Positions 9,270-18,237 of a stretch of DNA of 64,000 bases are shown one piece after another. The translations under genes and the position numbers were made by a program. The notes under the pieces were generated by a model. It was not told where the DNA came from. It saw nothing but the letters and a program-made list of their open reading frames with translations, and did not search any database. How positions within the stretch are numbered: position 1 is the stretch's first letter; each line of letters starts with the position of its first letter. The DNA is from Neiella marina (lineage in GTDB: Bacteria; Pseudomonadota; Gammaproteobacteria; Enterobacterales; Neiellaceae): the NCBI RefSeq assembly GCF_002165625.1, contig NZ_NGNS01000003.1, positions 224,658-288,657 on the forward strand. The letters run 5' to 3'.

Positions 9270-9296
9270 TAGGAGCCAACTTTGGCTCCTACTTTG
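9270..9296 (+). terminator. Hairpin terminator after the small ORF
   Basis: Perfect 10-bp stem TAGGAGCCAA / TTGGCTCCTA (9270-9279 with 9282-9291) with a 2-base loop as drawn (4 in practice), then ACTTTG. The T run is short, so termination may be partial. Confidence 0.65.
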
Positions 9297-9477
9297 CCAA
9301 ATGATGATGGTTAACAATGAAGTCCAATTAATTATTTTCCCTATCAAATCAATCAACTAGAACCTTGAAACCGGTACCTTTATGATAACGGTCACAATTT
9401 TTCTTCCAATGCTACACAAATGTTATTAACCTGCTCGAGCAATGTTGTCATGAAGTTGTTAGTTGAGGTGTATAACA

Positions 9478-9945
9478 ATGTTACGATTTGCTCTGATTCT
9501 ATTGGTGTGTTGTTCCACTTGCTCTGCTGCTGAGCGACAAATCAACGACTACAAGCCATATCAGCATTACCAGCAAGCCAAGAACTTCGCCGACAGCGGT
9601 AGTTGGCAGCAAGCTGTTAGCCATTACCAAAAGGCCCAACAATTGGCTAATGCCCGCATCGATCTGTCGTTGTATCAGCTTCGCGGTATCGGCGGCTTGC
9701 AACAAAACCTATCAGCAGTTCAACAAACACTCACAAAAGAAGCAGAACTAGGCTCGGCAAGAGCTATGCTAATTTTGAGTAACTTGTTCCAACGAGGTAT
9801 TTTCGGCTGGCCGATCGATCATACGAAAGCGCAATACTACCGTCTGAATTATCAGAAAATCAGTCAGCAGCGACAACAAAATAAGCTTGCAAATCTTCCG
9901 GTCTCCGGCGTCGATTTAGCCTTCGATAATAATTCAAATATCTAA
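9478..9945 (+). CDS. Small secreted protein with TPR/Sel1-like repeats
   Basis: 155 aa from ATG 9478, preceded by GAGGTG at 7 bases; a TTG at 9463 would add five residues. Signal peptide MLRFALILLVCCSTCSAAE. The mature part has YKPYQHYQQAKNFADSGSWQQAVSHYQKAQQLA and later ELGSARAMLILSNLFQRGIFGWPIDHTKAQYY, helix pairs typical of TPR and Sel1-like repeats. Such proteins usually act as periplasmic protein-interaction modules. Function unknown. Confidence 0.7.
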   Translation: MLRFALILLVCCSTCSAAERQINDYKPYQHYQQAKNFADSGSWQQAVSHYQKAQQLANARIDLSLYQLRGIGGLQQNLSAVQQTLTKEAELGSARAMLILSNLFQRGIFGWPIDHTKAQYYRLNYQKISQQRQQNKLANLPVSGVDLAFDNNSNI

Positions 9946-10000
9946 AAAATTGAGCCAACTTGGATAGCGTCACAATTTTGATAATCAGTCGCGTTTTCAA

Positions 10001-10014
10001 TTGATCCAGATCAG
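10001..10014 (+). promoter_or_regulatory. FNR-like box upstream of ompW
   Basis: TTGATCCAGATCAG matches the FNR consensus TTGAT-N4-ATCAA at 9 of 10 specified positions. It ends 61 bases before the likely ompW start (10076). OmpW is regulated by FNR in E. coli, so oxygen control is plausible here; no convincing -10 could be fixed. Confidence 0.5.
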
Positions 10015-10075
10015 TTTTAACGAGTCACAAGCCAAGGACAATTTCGCTGCACTTTAAAAACAAATGGACTACATA

Positions 10076-10753
10076 ATGAAAACAACCATTCTTGCTGCAG
10101 CGGTATCTTTGGCCACCCTCGGACTATCTTCAACGGCTTTGGCGCACCAAGCCGGCGACATCATTGTTCGCGGTGGTATCGTTCATGTTTCTCCAGATGA
10201 TAGCTCTGGCAATGTTCACGTCGAAAGCTTAGGTGATACCGGAATGACTGTGGGTGTCGACAGCAATACTCAAATCGGCCTCAACTTTGCCTACATGTTC
10301 GACAATAACTGGGGAATCGAGTTGTTGGCAGCAACGCCATTCACTCACGACGTTAATCTGCAAAATTCCGCACTCGGTCTCGGTGACGGCAAACTTGCCG
10401 AAGTGAGCCACCTGCCTCCAACATTGTCATTGCAGTACTACTTCGGTGGTCCCGAGTCTAAATTCCGCCCTTACGTTGGCGCCGGTCTAAACTACACCAT
10501 ATTCTTTGATGAGCAGTTCAAAGGCAGCCGCAAAGACCAAGGCTTTAATTCACTCGATTTGGATAGTTCATTCGGCTGGGCAGCGCAAATCGGTTTGGAT
10601 TACAAGTTGAATGAAAAGTGGCACCTGAATGGCCAAATTCGCTACATTGATATCTCGACTGATGCCAACTTTAAAGTCGGTGAGTTGAAGTCAAAAGTAA
10701 GCGTTGATATCGACCCGTTTGTGTACATGGTGAGTGCAGGCTACACCTTCTAA
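10076..10753 (+). CDS. ompW: Outer-membrane protein OmpW
   Basis: 225 aa from ATG 10076, which begins directly with a signal peptide cut after STALA; an ATG at 10064 would add MDYI. The mature protein starts HQAGDIIVRGGIVHVSPDDSSG and has IGLNFAYMFDNNWGIELLAATPFTHDV, PPTLSLQYYFG and YVGAGLNYTIFFDE, the recognised OmpW pattern of an eight-strand barrel, ending in aromatic YTF for outer-membrane insertion. OmpW forms a narrow hydrophobic channel linked to small hydrophobic molecules and redox/anaerobic adaptation. An FNR-like box lies upstream. Confidence 0.93.
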   Translation: MKTTILAAAVSLATLGLSSTALAHQAGDIIVRGGIVHVSPDDSSGNVHVESLGDTGMTVGVDSNTQIGLNFAYMFDNNWGIELLAATPFTHDVNLQNSALGLGDGKLAEVSHLPPTLSLQYYFGGPESKFRPYVGAGLNYTIFFDEQFKGSRKDQGFNSLDLDSSFGWAAQIGLDYKLNEKWHLNGQIRYIDISTDANFKVGELKSKVSVDIDPFVYMVSAGYTF

Positions 10754-10774
10754 CCTTTGCACGCGCAACTGGAT

Positions 10775-10806
10775 CAAAAAAGCCGTCATTAATGACGGCT
10801 TTTTTG
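10775..10806 (+). terminator. Bidirectional terminator between ompW and fadR
   Basis: Stem AGCCGTCATT / AATGACGGCT (10781-10800), flanked by six A on the left and six T on the right. It can serve both convergent genes. Confidence 0.9.
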
Positions 10807-10833
10807 TCGGCGCAAACAATCGCTCGATATCAA

Positions 10834-11586
10834 CTACTTCTCGACTAAATCAGATGGAATTTCCTGTTGATGGGCTTGCCACAACAAACCACTCTGACGA
10901 CCATAATCACGAACCGCAACCACAGCATCGTTGTGACGTTTCGATTCAGTAATTTCTTTCAAGTTACGATAGAAGGCTCGAGCCGCTTCTCTGCTATCTG
11001 GATAGCTGAAGTGGTGGCCACCGATGCGCATTGACAAGTTGCGGAAGCCGTTGAGAATCAAGACATAGATTGGGTTGCCAGATTCGCGCGCCATGGTTTG
11101 ATGCAATTCATAATCAGCATTGGCAAACGCCGTACCATCATCTTCGGTATTCAATGCTTGATCCAACGCCGCAACAATTGCTTCGGGAGCGGCCTTAATG
11201 GCTGCACGCATGTAGATTGCAGAAATATTGGTGCGGGCAGACAGCAAATGTTTCACCAAATCAGGCATACCGTCTTGGTCGAGCCGCGCTAGCGTCATCA
11301 GGATATTCAGGCCGGACGTTTCCCAGAAGTTGTTCACTCGAGTCGGCTTGCCATGTTGGATAGTGATCCAACCGTCCTGTTTGAGTCGTTGCAGCACTTC
11401 ACGCAAGGTTGTGCGCGTCACACCAATCAACTCAGAGAGCTCTCGCTCTGCAGGCAAGATAGTTCCCGGCGGGAAACGATTATTCCATATCGAACGAACG
11501 ATATACTCTTCGGCGAACTCTGCGGGGTTCTTTGCCTGGATGACACTTTGGTCATCGACGTTTCCTCTGCGGTCTAAATGAGACAA
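10834..11586 (-). CDS. fadR: Fatty-acid metabolism regulator FadR
   Basis: 250 aa GntR-family regulator: represses fatty-acid degradation, activates unsaturated fatty-acid synthesis, and releases DNA on binding long-chain acyl-CoA. The winged-helix region is nearly identical to E. coli (FAEEYIVRSIWNNRFPPGTILPAERELSELIGVTRTTLREVLQRL...GWITIQHGKPTRVNNFWETSGLNIL). The C-terminal acyl-CoA-binding domain follows. No ATG lies in frame near the expected start; TTG 11586 is preceded by GGTGGAG, giving about 10 residues more than E. coli at the N-terminus. An ATG with a good AGAGGA site exists one frame off at about 11556. Divergent from nhaB, the same neighbour as in E. coli. Confidence 0.96.
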   Translation of the reverse strand: MSHLDRRGNVDDQSVIQAKNPAEFAEEYIVRSIWNNRFPPGTILPAERELSELIGVTRTTLREVLQRLKQDGWITIQHGKPTRVNNFWETSGLNILMTLARLDQDGMPDLVKHLLSARTNISAIYMRAAIKAAPEAIVAALDQALNTEDDGTAFANADYELHQTMARESGNPIYVLILNGFRNLSMRIGGHHFSYPDSREAARAFYRNLKEITESKRHNDAVVAVRDYGRQSGLLWQAHQQEIPSDLVEK

Positions 11587-11817
11587 GCCTACTCCACCCT
11601 ATCAGCATAAAATCGACTCATCATACCAGAGCAGCCAACACAGCAACAAGCCGTTATACAACTTCTTTCACTGTGGTTAATTTGGTTACTAATTAACCAT
11701 TGCGTGATCTAACTTAGCTATTACTGTTGAAAAATTACGAAAATTAAACCGGTTTATTGTAAGGATAAGATACAATCGGATCAGCCCCACAATTTAACAA
11801 ATATATTACAAATCAGG

Positions 11818-13416
11818 ATGACTTCTACTATGGCAAGTTCCATTCAAAAGGCCTTCTTTGCGAATTTCCTGGGCAATGCACCGCTCTGGTATAAGCAGGC
11901 CATTCTGCTGTTTTTGGTGGTTAACCCCATTGTCGCGAGCGTCGACCCATTTGTCGCGGGTTGGCTGCTAATTGTCGAGTTTATTTTCACCCTTGCAATG
12001 GCCCTGAAATGCTATCCATTGCAGCCTGGTGGTTTGCTAACCATTGAAGCAATTTTCATTGGGTTAGCATCGCCAGATGTGGTGATGCATGAAATTGAAG
12101 CCAACATTGAAGTGATCTTGTTGCTTATTTTCATGGTTGCCGGCATTTACTTTATGAAGCAACTATTGTTGTATATTTTCACAAAAATGCTGGTTAAGGT
12201 CCGTTCTAAAGCCTTGCTATCGGTATCATTTTGCTTTGCCGCCGCATTCCTCTCTGCATTCCTAGATGCTTTGACGGTAATTGCTGTTGTCATTGCCGTT
12301 GCGACCGGCTTTTACGCCATCTACCACAAAGTCGCCTCGGGCAAACAAGTCCACCATGATCACGACCACACTAGCGACGACGAATTAAAGCATCAACATC
12401 GTGAAGAACTTGAGGCATTCCGTGCGTTTTTACGCAACCTGATGATGCACGCCGGTGTTGGTACTGCTTTGGGTGGTGTTTGTACCCAAGTTGGTGAGCC
12501 ACAAAACCTGATTATTGCTGCCGCCGCTCACTGGGATTTCATTGAGTTTTATTTGCGCATGGCCGCGATTACCGTACCGACGCTGATTTTCGGCCTCATT
12601 ACCTGTGTGGCATTGGAGAAATTGGGTTGGTTCGGTTACGGCGCTCAACTGCCTCCTGCTGTCCACAAAATTCTCGCTGACTATGACAAGAAGAGTGATG
12701 ATGAGCGCACCGCAAAAGATAAAGCGGCGCTGGTTGTGCAAGCTTTAATCGGCGTTTGGCTGGTCATTGCGCTCGCCCTGCACCTTGCCGCAGTTGGCTT
12801 AATTGGTTTATCCGTTATCGTATTGGCGACGGCGTTCACCGGTATTATTGAAGAGCATCGCCTCGGCCATGCCTTTGAAGAAGCCTTGCCATTTACTGCT
12901 TTGTTGACGGTATTCTTCGCCGTTGTGGCAGTCATCATTCAGCAAGATTTGTTCGCACCAGTGATCAGTTATGTACTGTCATTTGATGGCCGCGAGCAAT
13001 TGTTCGGGGTGTTTATTGCCAACGGCTTGCTATCAATGATCAGTGACAACGTGTTTGTTGGTACCGTCTACATCACCGAGATGGTTGATGCTTTGAAAGA
13101 AGGCGTCATTGATCAAGACCAGTTCTACCTGCTGGCTGTTGCAATTAACACGGGCACTAACTTGCCAAGTGTGGCCACTCCTAATGGTCAAGCGGCGTTC
13201 TTGTTCCTGCTGACCTCTGCAATTGCGCCTTTGATTCGTTTGTCATACGGTCGCATGGTTTGGATGGCTCTGCCTTACACCATTGTGTTAGTGATTGTCA
13301 GTCTGTTGGCCACTGAGTTCTTGTTGATGCCTGTGACCGATTGGATGTATGACGCCGGTTGGCTCACTCACCACAGCATATTGGATGCCGCGCCAGCGAC
13401 TGGTGGCCACCACTAA
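11818..13416 (+). CDS. nhaB: Na+/H+ antiporter NhaB
   Basis: 532 aa inner-membrane antiporter that expels Na+ in exchange for protons. The N-terminus [26 protein letters not shown] matches the E. coli protein, as do [45 protein letters not shown] and the late helices with [14 protein letters not shown] and [38 protein letters not shown] His/Asp-rich cytoplasmic loop ([19 protein letters not shown]) and a His-His end could be pH-responsive. Either ATG 11818 or ATG 11830 may be the start; AGGA at 11815 fits the second better. Followed by a strong terminator. Confidence 0.97.
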   Translation: MTSTMASSIQKAFFANFLGNAPLWYKQAILLFLVVNPIVASVDPFVAGWLLIVEFIFTLAMALKCYPLQPGGLLTIEAIFIGLASPDVVMHEIEANIEVILLLIFMVAGIYFMKQLLLYIFTKMLVKVRSKALLSVSFCFAAAFLSAFLDALTVIAVVIAVATGFYAIYHKVASGKQVHHDHDHTSDDELKHQHREELEAFRAFLRNLMMHAGVGTALGGVCTQVGEPQNLIIAAAAHWDFIEFYLRMAAITVPTLIFGLITCVALEKLGWFGYGAQLPPAVHKILADYDKKSDDERTAKDKAALVVQALIGVWLVIALALHLAAVGLIGLSVIVLATAFTGIIEEHRLGHAFEEALPFTALLTVFFAVVAVIIQQDLFAPVISYVLSFDGREQLFGVFIANGLLSMISDNVFVGTVYITEMVDALKEGVIDQDQFYLLAVAINTGTNLPSVATPNGQAAFLFLLTSAIAPLIRLSYGRMVWMALPYTIVLVIVSLLATEFLLMPVTDWMYDAGWLTHHSILDAAPATGGHH

Positions 13417-13441
13417 GCACTGCAACGCGTTTATAACTAAT

Positions 13442-13470
13442 AAAAAAGCTTCCCTCGGGAAGCTTTTTTA
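13442..13470 (+). terminator. Terminator after nhaB
   Basis: Stem AAGCTTCCC / GGGAAGCTT with flanking A6 and T6 runs, 25 bases after the nhaB stop. Confidence 0.92.
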
Positions 13471-13607
13471 TTGCTTGCGTTCGATTCATCTTGATTTAAT
13501 CGTCGTCCTGTCATTATTGTTCTAGTCTTTGTTCAGCGACAATTCATCGAATATTCAGCTTTCCTCTATTAGACTGAAAATTAAATGGAAACATTGAAGG
13601 ACCAGTA

Positions 13608-14789
13608 ATGCAAAATTCAAACATAACGAACTTTCTCAAGCTGGAGTCGGCAGGCGGGATCATTCTCGTCATTGCCACGGTGCTAGCACTGATTGTTGCC
13701 AACTCGCCGTTGGCCGACTTCCGAGAAAGCCTGTTGGCCATGCCCCTCGCCATTCAAGTGGGCAAATTGGATATCGCTAAACCACTTCTGTTGTGGATTA
13801 ACGATGGCTTGATGGCAATCTTCTTCCTTCACGTTGGGCTTGAACTCAAACGTGAGTTTATGGAAGGAGAGCTCAATGAAACGTCGAAAATCATCATGCC
13901 CGCTTTCGCGGCTGTTGGCGGTATTGTTGTGCCGTCGGGCATTTACGCCATGATGAACTGGGGCGATGCCGACGCCATGGGCGGCTGGGCGATTCCTGCA
14001 GCTACCGACATTGCTTTCGCGCTAGGCGTGCTTAGCCTGCTTGGTAGGCGGGTTCCACTGGCGTTAAAGATCTTCCTGTTATCGCTGGCGATTCTCGATG
14101 ATATCGGCGCTATTTTAATTATTGCGGTGTTCTATAGTGGCGATCTGTCTACCACAGCGTTTGCGGTTGCTGGCGTATCTTTGGTGGCTTTGTTCGGTCT
14201 CAACCGAATGAAAGTGGTGAACTCTTCCATTTATCTCACCATTGGCTTTATTTTATGGTGGGCAGTGCTCAAGTCTGGTGTTCACGCAACGCTAGCCGGG
14301 GTGGTGTTAGCTTTCTTCATCCCCATGCGCGATCCGAATAATCCAGATTATTCACCAGCAAAAGAATTGGAGCACAACTTACACCACACGGTTGCCTTCA
14401 TTATTTTGCCTATTTTCGCGTTCTCCAATGCTGGCCTGCCACTACTTGGCTTAACCATGGAACAAACGCTGCATGCTGTGCCTGTCGGTATTGCGCTCGG
14501 TTTGGTGTTGGGTAAGCCCATTGGCATCATGCTGTTTAGTTGGCTTGCGACCGCCGTAGCTGGCGCCAAATTGCCCGAAAGAGTGACCTGGATGCAAATA
14601 TTTGGAGCCTCGATTCTATGTGGTATCGGCTTTACCATGAGCTTGTTTATTAGCTCACTGGCCTTTGAAGCTGGAGCTGGCGACTATGGTTTCGATGAGC
14701 GTTTGGGAATCTTGCTGGGGTCGCTAATTGCCGCAGTTGCTGGCTACTTAGTGCTTAATAAGGTGTTGCCGAAGACACCGCAGCAATAA
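13608..14789 (+). CDS. nhaA: Na+/H+ antiporter NhaA
   Basis: 393 aa, the usual length. Preceded by GAAGGA 9 bases before ATG 13608. The N-terminal NFLKLESAGGIILVIATVLALIVANSPL, WINDGLMAIFFLHVGLELKREF, IPAATDIAFALGVLSLLGRRVP and LAILDDIGAILIIAVFYS identify NhaA; the TDIAFALG and ILDD segments carry the transport aspartates (Asp133, Asp163 and Asp164 in E. coli). Together with the adjacent nhaB it gives two routes of sodium export, fitting a marine host. A strong terminator follows. Confidence 0.97.
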   Translation: MQNSNITNFLKLESAGGIILVIATVLALIVANSPLADFRESLLAMPLAIQVGKLDIAKPLLLWINDGLMAIFFLHVGLELKREFMEGELNETSKIIMPAFAAVGGIVVPSGIYAMMNWGDADAMGGWAIPAATDIAFALGVLSLLGRRVPLALKIFLLSLAILDDIGAILIIAVFYSGDLSTTAFAVAGVSLVALFGLNRMKVVNSSIYLTIGFILWWAVLKSGVHATLAGVVLAFFIPMRDPNNPDYSPAKELEHNLHHTVAFIILPIFAFSNAGLPLLGLTMEQTLHAVPVGIALGLVLGKPIGIMLFSWLATAVAGAKLPERVTWMQIFGASILCGIGFTMSLFISSLAFEAGAGDYGFDERLGILLGSLIAAVAGYLVLNKVLPKTPQQ

Positions 14790-14816
14790 ACATCGTTGGC
14801 AGTCAACGCAGACAAC

Positions 14817-14845
14817 AAGGCCGCTTATCTCAGCGGCCTTTTTTA
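14817..14845 (+). terminator. Terminator after nhaA
   Basis: Stem AAGGCCGC / GCGGCCTT (14817-14824 with 14833-14840) plus a T run to 14844. Confidence 0.92.
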
Positions 14846-14861
14846 TCAACTTTTGTGGCTA

Positions 14862-16037
14862 TCACAGCGTCTCTTTGCTGCACTGCAAGTGACTAAACTT
14901 GTCACGTAACTCAGCACACGCGCAGCCTGCATCAGACGAGTGCGTGAGCGCATCAAAGGCCGTCCAGTACTGCCGAGTGTAGTTATCTATTTCGATCATA
15001 ATCTCATGGGCAGCAGCTTTATCCTCGCTACCAATTACCTCCCACAAACAGCAATTTCCCATATTACTGCAAGCCTGTTGTTGTGCTTCAAAAGTGACGA
15101 TTTTGTCAGCCGCAGAGCCGACGATCACCACCGGAATCTTAATTTGATCGAGGTGATTCATGACATATTCGGTGGTAGCAAACGCAGCTCTTACCCAATC
15201 AACCGTTGGACACCCTAAACCTAGGTGATGCTTGGGATTGTGAGCCAAGCTTTGTTCAACCCAGCAACTTGCCTGCGCCAGATAGTTCAAATTGTGAGAG
15301 TAAAGCAAAGCTCGCTCTGGTTTTTCAGGCATCGAAATTGTGTCATTAATAATGGCGTCGCAAGCATTTTGGTCAAGATAGCTCTTCCAAACCGGTTGCC
15401 CACCCGGCGCACAAGATTGTCCCCAGCCAGCCCAATGGAGAAAGCCGGCAAATTGCCGAGTAAGCCAATTGTTGGCACTAAGCCCCATCATAGGCGAGGA
15501 AAACTGGGCTCTGTCGAAGACATTGTGGTGTTTCTGCAAATAGCGCAAGCCAATGTTGCCTCCCATCGAATGGCCCATCAGCAGTATCATGCCCGACTGT
15601 TGTTCGGGTCTTACAATCTGATGGACAAAGGCATCCAGATCGGCAACGAAGGTATCAAAATTCTCAATATGGCCAGGCTCTGAGTGACGCAATTGGCGTT
15701 CTGACAGCCCTTGCCCTCGCCAGTCAAAGGTATAAACATCGAACCCTTTGGCCAGCAGTTCAGTGTATGCCGGTAGGTTTTTCTCAATAAACTCGGTCCG
15801 GCCACTGACGAAGACAACAAGGCCCTGCCTAGCTTTTGTCGTGCGCCAAATACCATAGCGAATGGTCGCATCGTTGAGCTCAGTGGTAGTAAGTACTTCC
15901 GGGATCGGCGCATGCGGCGCATATTTAGCGACGTGAGTTTTGAAGCCCGCAAGCGTGCCATCATAGCCAAACGCCGTTGACGTCATCATCAATAACACGC
16001 TAATGGCGACAACAAGAGCACTAAACAAATTCTTCAT
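14862..16037 (-). CDS. Secreted alpha/beta hydrolase, lysophospholipase-like
   Basis: 391 aa with signal peptide (MKNLFSALVVAISVLLMMTSTAFG). The alpha/beta-hydrolase core has VFVSGRTEFIEKNLPAYTELLAKGFDVYTFDWRGQGLS, the nucleophile elbow in LMGHSMGGNIGLRYLQ (GxSxG), a late VVIVGSAADKIVTFE carrying the acid, and AAAHEIMIE carrying the His. This is the arrangement of PldB-type lysophospholipases/monoacylglycerol lipases. Unlike PldB it is predicted to be exported, and the lid and tail carry several cysteines (QSCAPGG, QNACDA, SNMGNCC, GCACAE), which suits disulfides outside the cytoplasm. Substrate unproven. Confidence 0.82.
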   Translation of the reverse strand: MKNLFSALVVAISVLLMMTSTAFGYDGTLAGFKTHVAKYAPHAPIPEVLTTTELNDATIRYGIWRTTKARQGLVVFVSGRTEFIEKNLPAYTELLAKGFDVYTFDWRGQGLSERQLRHSEPGHIENFDTFVADLDAFVHQIVRPEQQSGMILLMGHSMGGNIGLRYLQKHHNVFDRAQFSSPMMGLSANNWLTRQFAGFLHWAGWGQSCAPGGQPVWKSYLDQNACDAIINDTISMPEKPERALLYSHNLNYLAQASCWVEQSLAHNPKHHLGLGCPTVDWVRAAFATTEYVMNHLDQIKIPVVIVGSAADKIVTFEAQQQACSNMGNCCLWEVIGSEDKAAAHEIMIEIDNYTRQYWTAFDALTHSSDAGCACAELRDKFSHLQCSKETL

Positions 16038-16076
16038 CGACAGATTTCCTACTCACTAACAACGTTAAATAATTAA

Positions 16077-16451
16077 TCAAAGCGGTACTTGAGCAAACTC
16101 TCGGCGTTTTTGCTCACAATGAAGCTCGAAGATATGTAATTGGTGTGGGGTTAAAAACTCGTTCAGCTCTGACAGCAATTGTTGTTTCACTTGCTTCCTA
16201 AATGACTGGCCACTGACATCGATTGGCGGCAGTTGCTTGGCCCGCTCCCTGGCACGCTCAACCAGTGTGACAAAACGATTGCGCTCTGGTCCTTGTAACC
16301 CCATTTGATCGGCAACTTGATGCAAGTCTGGATGAGGAGTGGGCCAGAAATAAAGAGTCATCGCCAACGCAATCAACGACCCTATCAGTACGTAAGCTGA
16401 CGATTTGATATTCATTACTCGGTTCGTTGGAACCTGATTTACCGTATCCAT
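16077..16451 (-). CDS. Small membrane-anchored hypothetical protein
   Basis: 124 aa. One membrane span (SAYVLIGSLIALAMTLYFW) about residues 17-36, then a soluble helical domain rich in Arg/Glu/Gln (GLQGPERNRFVTLVERARERAKQ... FLTPHQLHIFELHCEQKRREFAQ). The helical, charged layout is loosely like Spy/CpxP-type periplasmic proteins but I see no diagnostic motif. A second start at 16415 (MNIKSSAYVL) is possible. It lies 39 bp upstream of the hydrolase gene on the same strand and may be co-transcribed. Confidence 0.6.
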   Translation of the reverse strand: MDTVNQVPTNRVMNIKSSAYVLIGSLIALAMTLYFWPTPHPDLHQVADQMGLQGPERNRFVTLVERARERAKQLPPIDVSGQSFRKQVKQQLLSELNEFLTPHQLHIFELHCEQKRREFAQVPL

Positions 16452-16544
16452 GGTGTTGTTATTCCATTGTTGATAGAGGCCAATCTTACATAAAAGACGT
16501 TACAGCGCTACCGAGATCATCACGGATCGTTATAATGCCAGACC

Positions 16545-17276
16545 TTGCTAATTGAAAATGAGCCAGCAGTGAACAACGTCGATCAACAAGAAATCAGCAA
16601 ATTTGAGGCTTTAGCCGCTACGTGGTGGGACCCTCAGGGCCAGTCTAAGCCGTTGCATCAGATTAACCCGCTTCGTAGCCAGTTTATCGAGATACATAGC
16701 CAAGGCGTGGCAGATAAAACCCTGCTTGATGTTGGCTGTGGCGGTGGTTTGCTGTCAGAGAGTATGGCTCGTGCTGGTGCCAAAGTAACGGCAATTGATA
16801 TGGCTGCGGCATCAATTCAAGTCGCTAAGTTGCATGCCTTAGAGTCGCAGCTGTCGATTAACTATCAACAACAAACCGCCGAACAACTGGCAGTTGAGCA
16901 ACCTGCATCTTTCGATGTCATTACTTGTATGGAAATGTTGGAGCATGTCCCCGACCCACTATCAGTGCTCCGTGCTTGCGACAGTATGTTGAAACCCGGC
17001 GGCTGGCTGTTCCTATCAACCTTGAATCGCACCAAACGCAGCTACTTGATGGCGATTGTTGCCGCAGAACAAGTACTAGGGTGGCTGCCGAAAGGCACTC
17101 ATGAGCACAACAAATTCATTAAGCCCTCTGAGCTGCTGGCGATGACCGATCAGCTAGGCCTCAACAGCCGAGCAATATCTGGATTTCGCTACAACCCACT
17201 GACTGATAAATTCAAACTACACGACGATGTGTCAGTGAACTACATGGTCGCGCTACAAAAAGCAGAGGAGCACTAA
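16545..17276 (+). CDS. ubiG: Ubiquinone biosynthesis O-methyltransferase UbiG
   Basis: 243 aa. Catalyses the two O-methylations of ubiquinone synthesis with S-adenosylmethionine. Recognised by NNVDQQEISKFEALAATWWD, SAM motif LLDVGCGGGLLSESMARAGAKVTAIDM, ITCMEMLEHVPDP and VAAEQVLGWLPKGTHEHNKFIKPSE. Starts available are TTG 16545, which matches E. coli in length, and GTG 16569. A TATAAT lies at 16531-16536, so a transcript begun there would favour the later start. The gene ends 4 bp before gph, so the two are one operon. Confidence 0.95.
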   Translation: MLIENEPAVNNVDQQEISKFEALAATWWDPQGQSKPLHQINPLRSQFIEIHSQGVADKTLLDVGCGGGLLSESMARAGAKVTAIDMAAASIQVAKLHALESQLSINYQQQTAEQLAVEQPASFDVITCMEMLEHVPDPLSVLRACDSMLKPGGWLFLSTLNRTKRSYLMAIVAAEQVLGWLPKGTHEHNKFIKPSELLAMTDQLGLNSRAISGFRYNPLTDKFKLHDDVSVNYMVALQKAEEH

Positions 17277-17280
17277 CGCC

Positions 17281-17931
17281 ATGGCCAACGCAGTATTGTT
17301 TGATCTTGATGGCACCCTACTCGACACAGCTCCCGATCTAGTCGCTGCGCTGAATAAGGTACTGGCCGCCATTGGCGAGCCTCAAGCGGATTACGACCAC
17401 GTATGTGACTTCGCTTCACATGGTGCCATTGGGCTGTTGCGTCGAGCCTTGGGTGAACGCTTGGATGAATTTGATATTGGCCAGTTACGCCAGCAGTTTC
17501 TCGATGTTTATGCTAACGATATCGCCAGCGGTACCACCTTGTATCCTGGCATCGAGGCGTTGCTCATCGAGTTGGACCAACGCAAGGTTCCATGGGGCAT
17601 TGTCACCAACAAGCCCGGATTTCTTACCGACGCCCTGCTGCCTCACTTTCCGCAGTTTAGCCAATGCCAAGTGGTGATCAGTGGCGATACTTGCGGTGTT
17701 GCCAAGCCTCATCCATTACCGATGACCACTGCAGCGGAGAAAATAGCCACTGCAACGGAAAACATCCTCTATATCGGCGATGCCGAGCGCGATATGGAAG
17801 CTGGAAATAAGGTCAGCATGACCACCTTATTGGCCATGTGGGGATATATCGACAGCGCCGACCAAATTGCAGACTGGCAGGCCGATGGCATGATCGAGCA
17901 TCCGACAGAGATCCTCAACTGGTTAAAATAG
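17281..17931 (+). CDS. gph: HAD-family phosphoglycolate-phosphatase-like protein
   Basis: 216 aa. HAD motif I VLFDLDGTLLDTAPD, motif II IVTNKP, motif III Lys in GVAKPHPLP and motif IV ILYIGDAERDMEAG are all intact, so it is a competent phosphatase. The usual call is 2-phosphoglycolate phosphatase (Gph). The position directly after ubiG is also that of MupP (N-acetylmuramic acid 6-phosphate phosphatase) in Pseudomonas, so MupP activity is a real alternative that sequence cannot settle. Start ATG 17281 lies 4 bp after the ubiG stop. Confidence 0.85.
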   Translation: MANAVLFDLDGTLLDTAPDLVAALNKVLAAIGEPQADYDHVCDFASHGAIGLLRRALGERLDEFDIGQLRQQFLDVYANDIASGTTLYPGIEALLIELDQRKVPWGIVTNKPGFLTDALLPHFPQFSQCQVVISGDTCGVAKPHPLPMTTAAEKIATATENILYIGDAERDMEAGNKVSMTTLLAMWGYIDSADQIADWQADGMIEHPTEILNWLK

Positions 17932-18114
17932 CGCCAGTTTTGTCAAGTAATAAATACAGTTTTGCCGACCATTTTTTTGTTCCGTGCGGCAGATAAAAAA
18001 AATGACATAAAACAATTTTTGACGTTTTTTATTCTGGCGCATCGCAACCCCTTTTGCGCCAAGGCTTTCATCAAAATCAAGCCCCATCCGCACCAATTTG
18101 AGGCCCCAAAGCAA

Positions 18115-18192
18115 TACACATTTTGGTGTTGAATTTGTTTCAGAAGCACATTATGTTGTGCTTCAAAATCAAAACAACACTAGATGTGCTTA
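18115..18192 (+). promoter_or_regulatory. NrdR-like operator array upstream of nrdA
   Basis: Within the 306-bp gap before nrdA. The best NrdR box is GCACATTATGTTGTGC (18146-18161), matching ACACWATATATWGTGT in the CAC-N8-GTG arms. A half-matching element ACACTAGATGTGCT begins at 18177, its box centre 31 bp downstream. A further dyad, ACACATTTTGGTGT (18116-18129), is centred 31 bp upstream. Paired NrdR boxes about three helical turns apart are the known layout for NrdR repression of ribonucleotide reductase operons. The rest of the gap is A/T-rich, with a hairpin TGGCGCA...TTGCGCCA near 18036-18062. Confidence 0.75.
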
Positions 18193-18237
18193 ACAAATAG
18201 CCAAACGTTAAGATCACTGAGAGGCCGACTCAAATAC

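Noticed and set aside
15225..15683. Plus-strand ORF of 152 codons inside the hydrolase gene
   Set aside because: Opposite strand carries all alpha/beta-hydrolase motifs; no independent support.
16508..16536. Full sigma-70 promoter for ubiG
   Set aside because: TATAAT is present at 16531 but no acceptable -35 lies 16-18 bp upstream.
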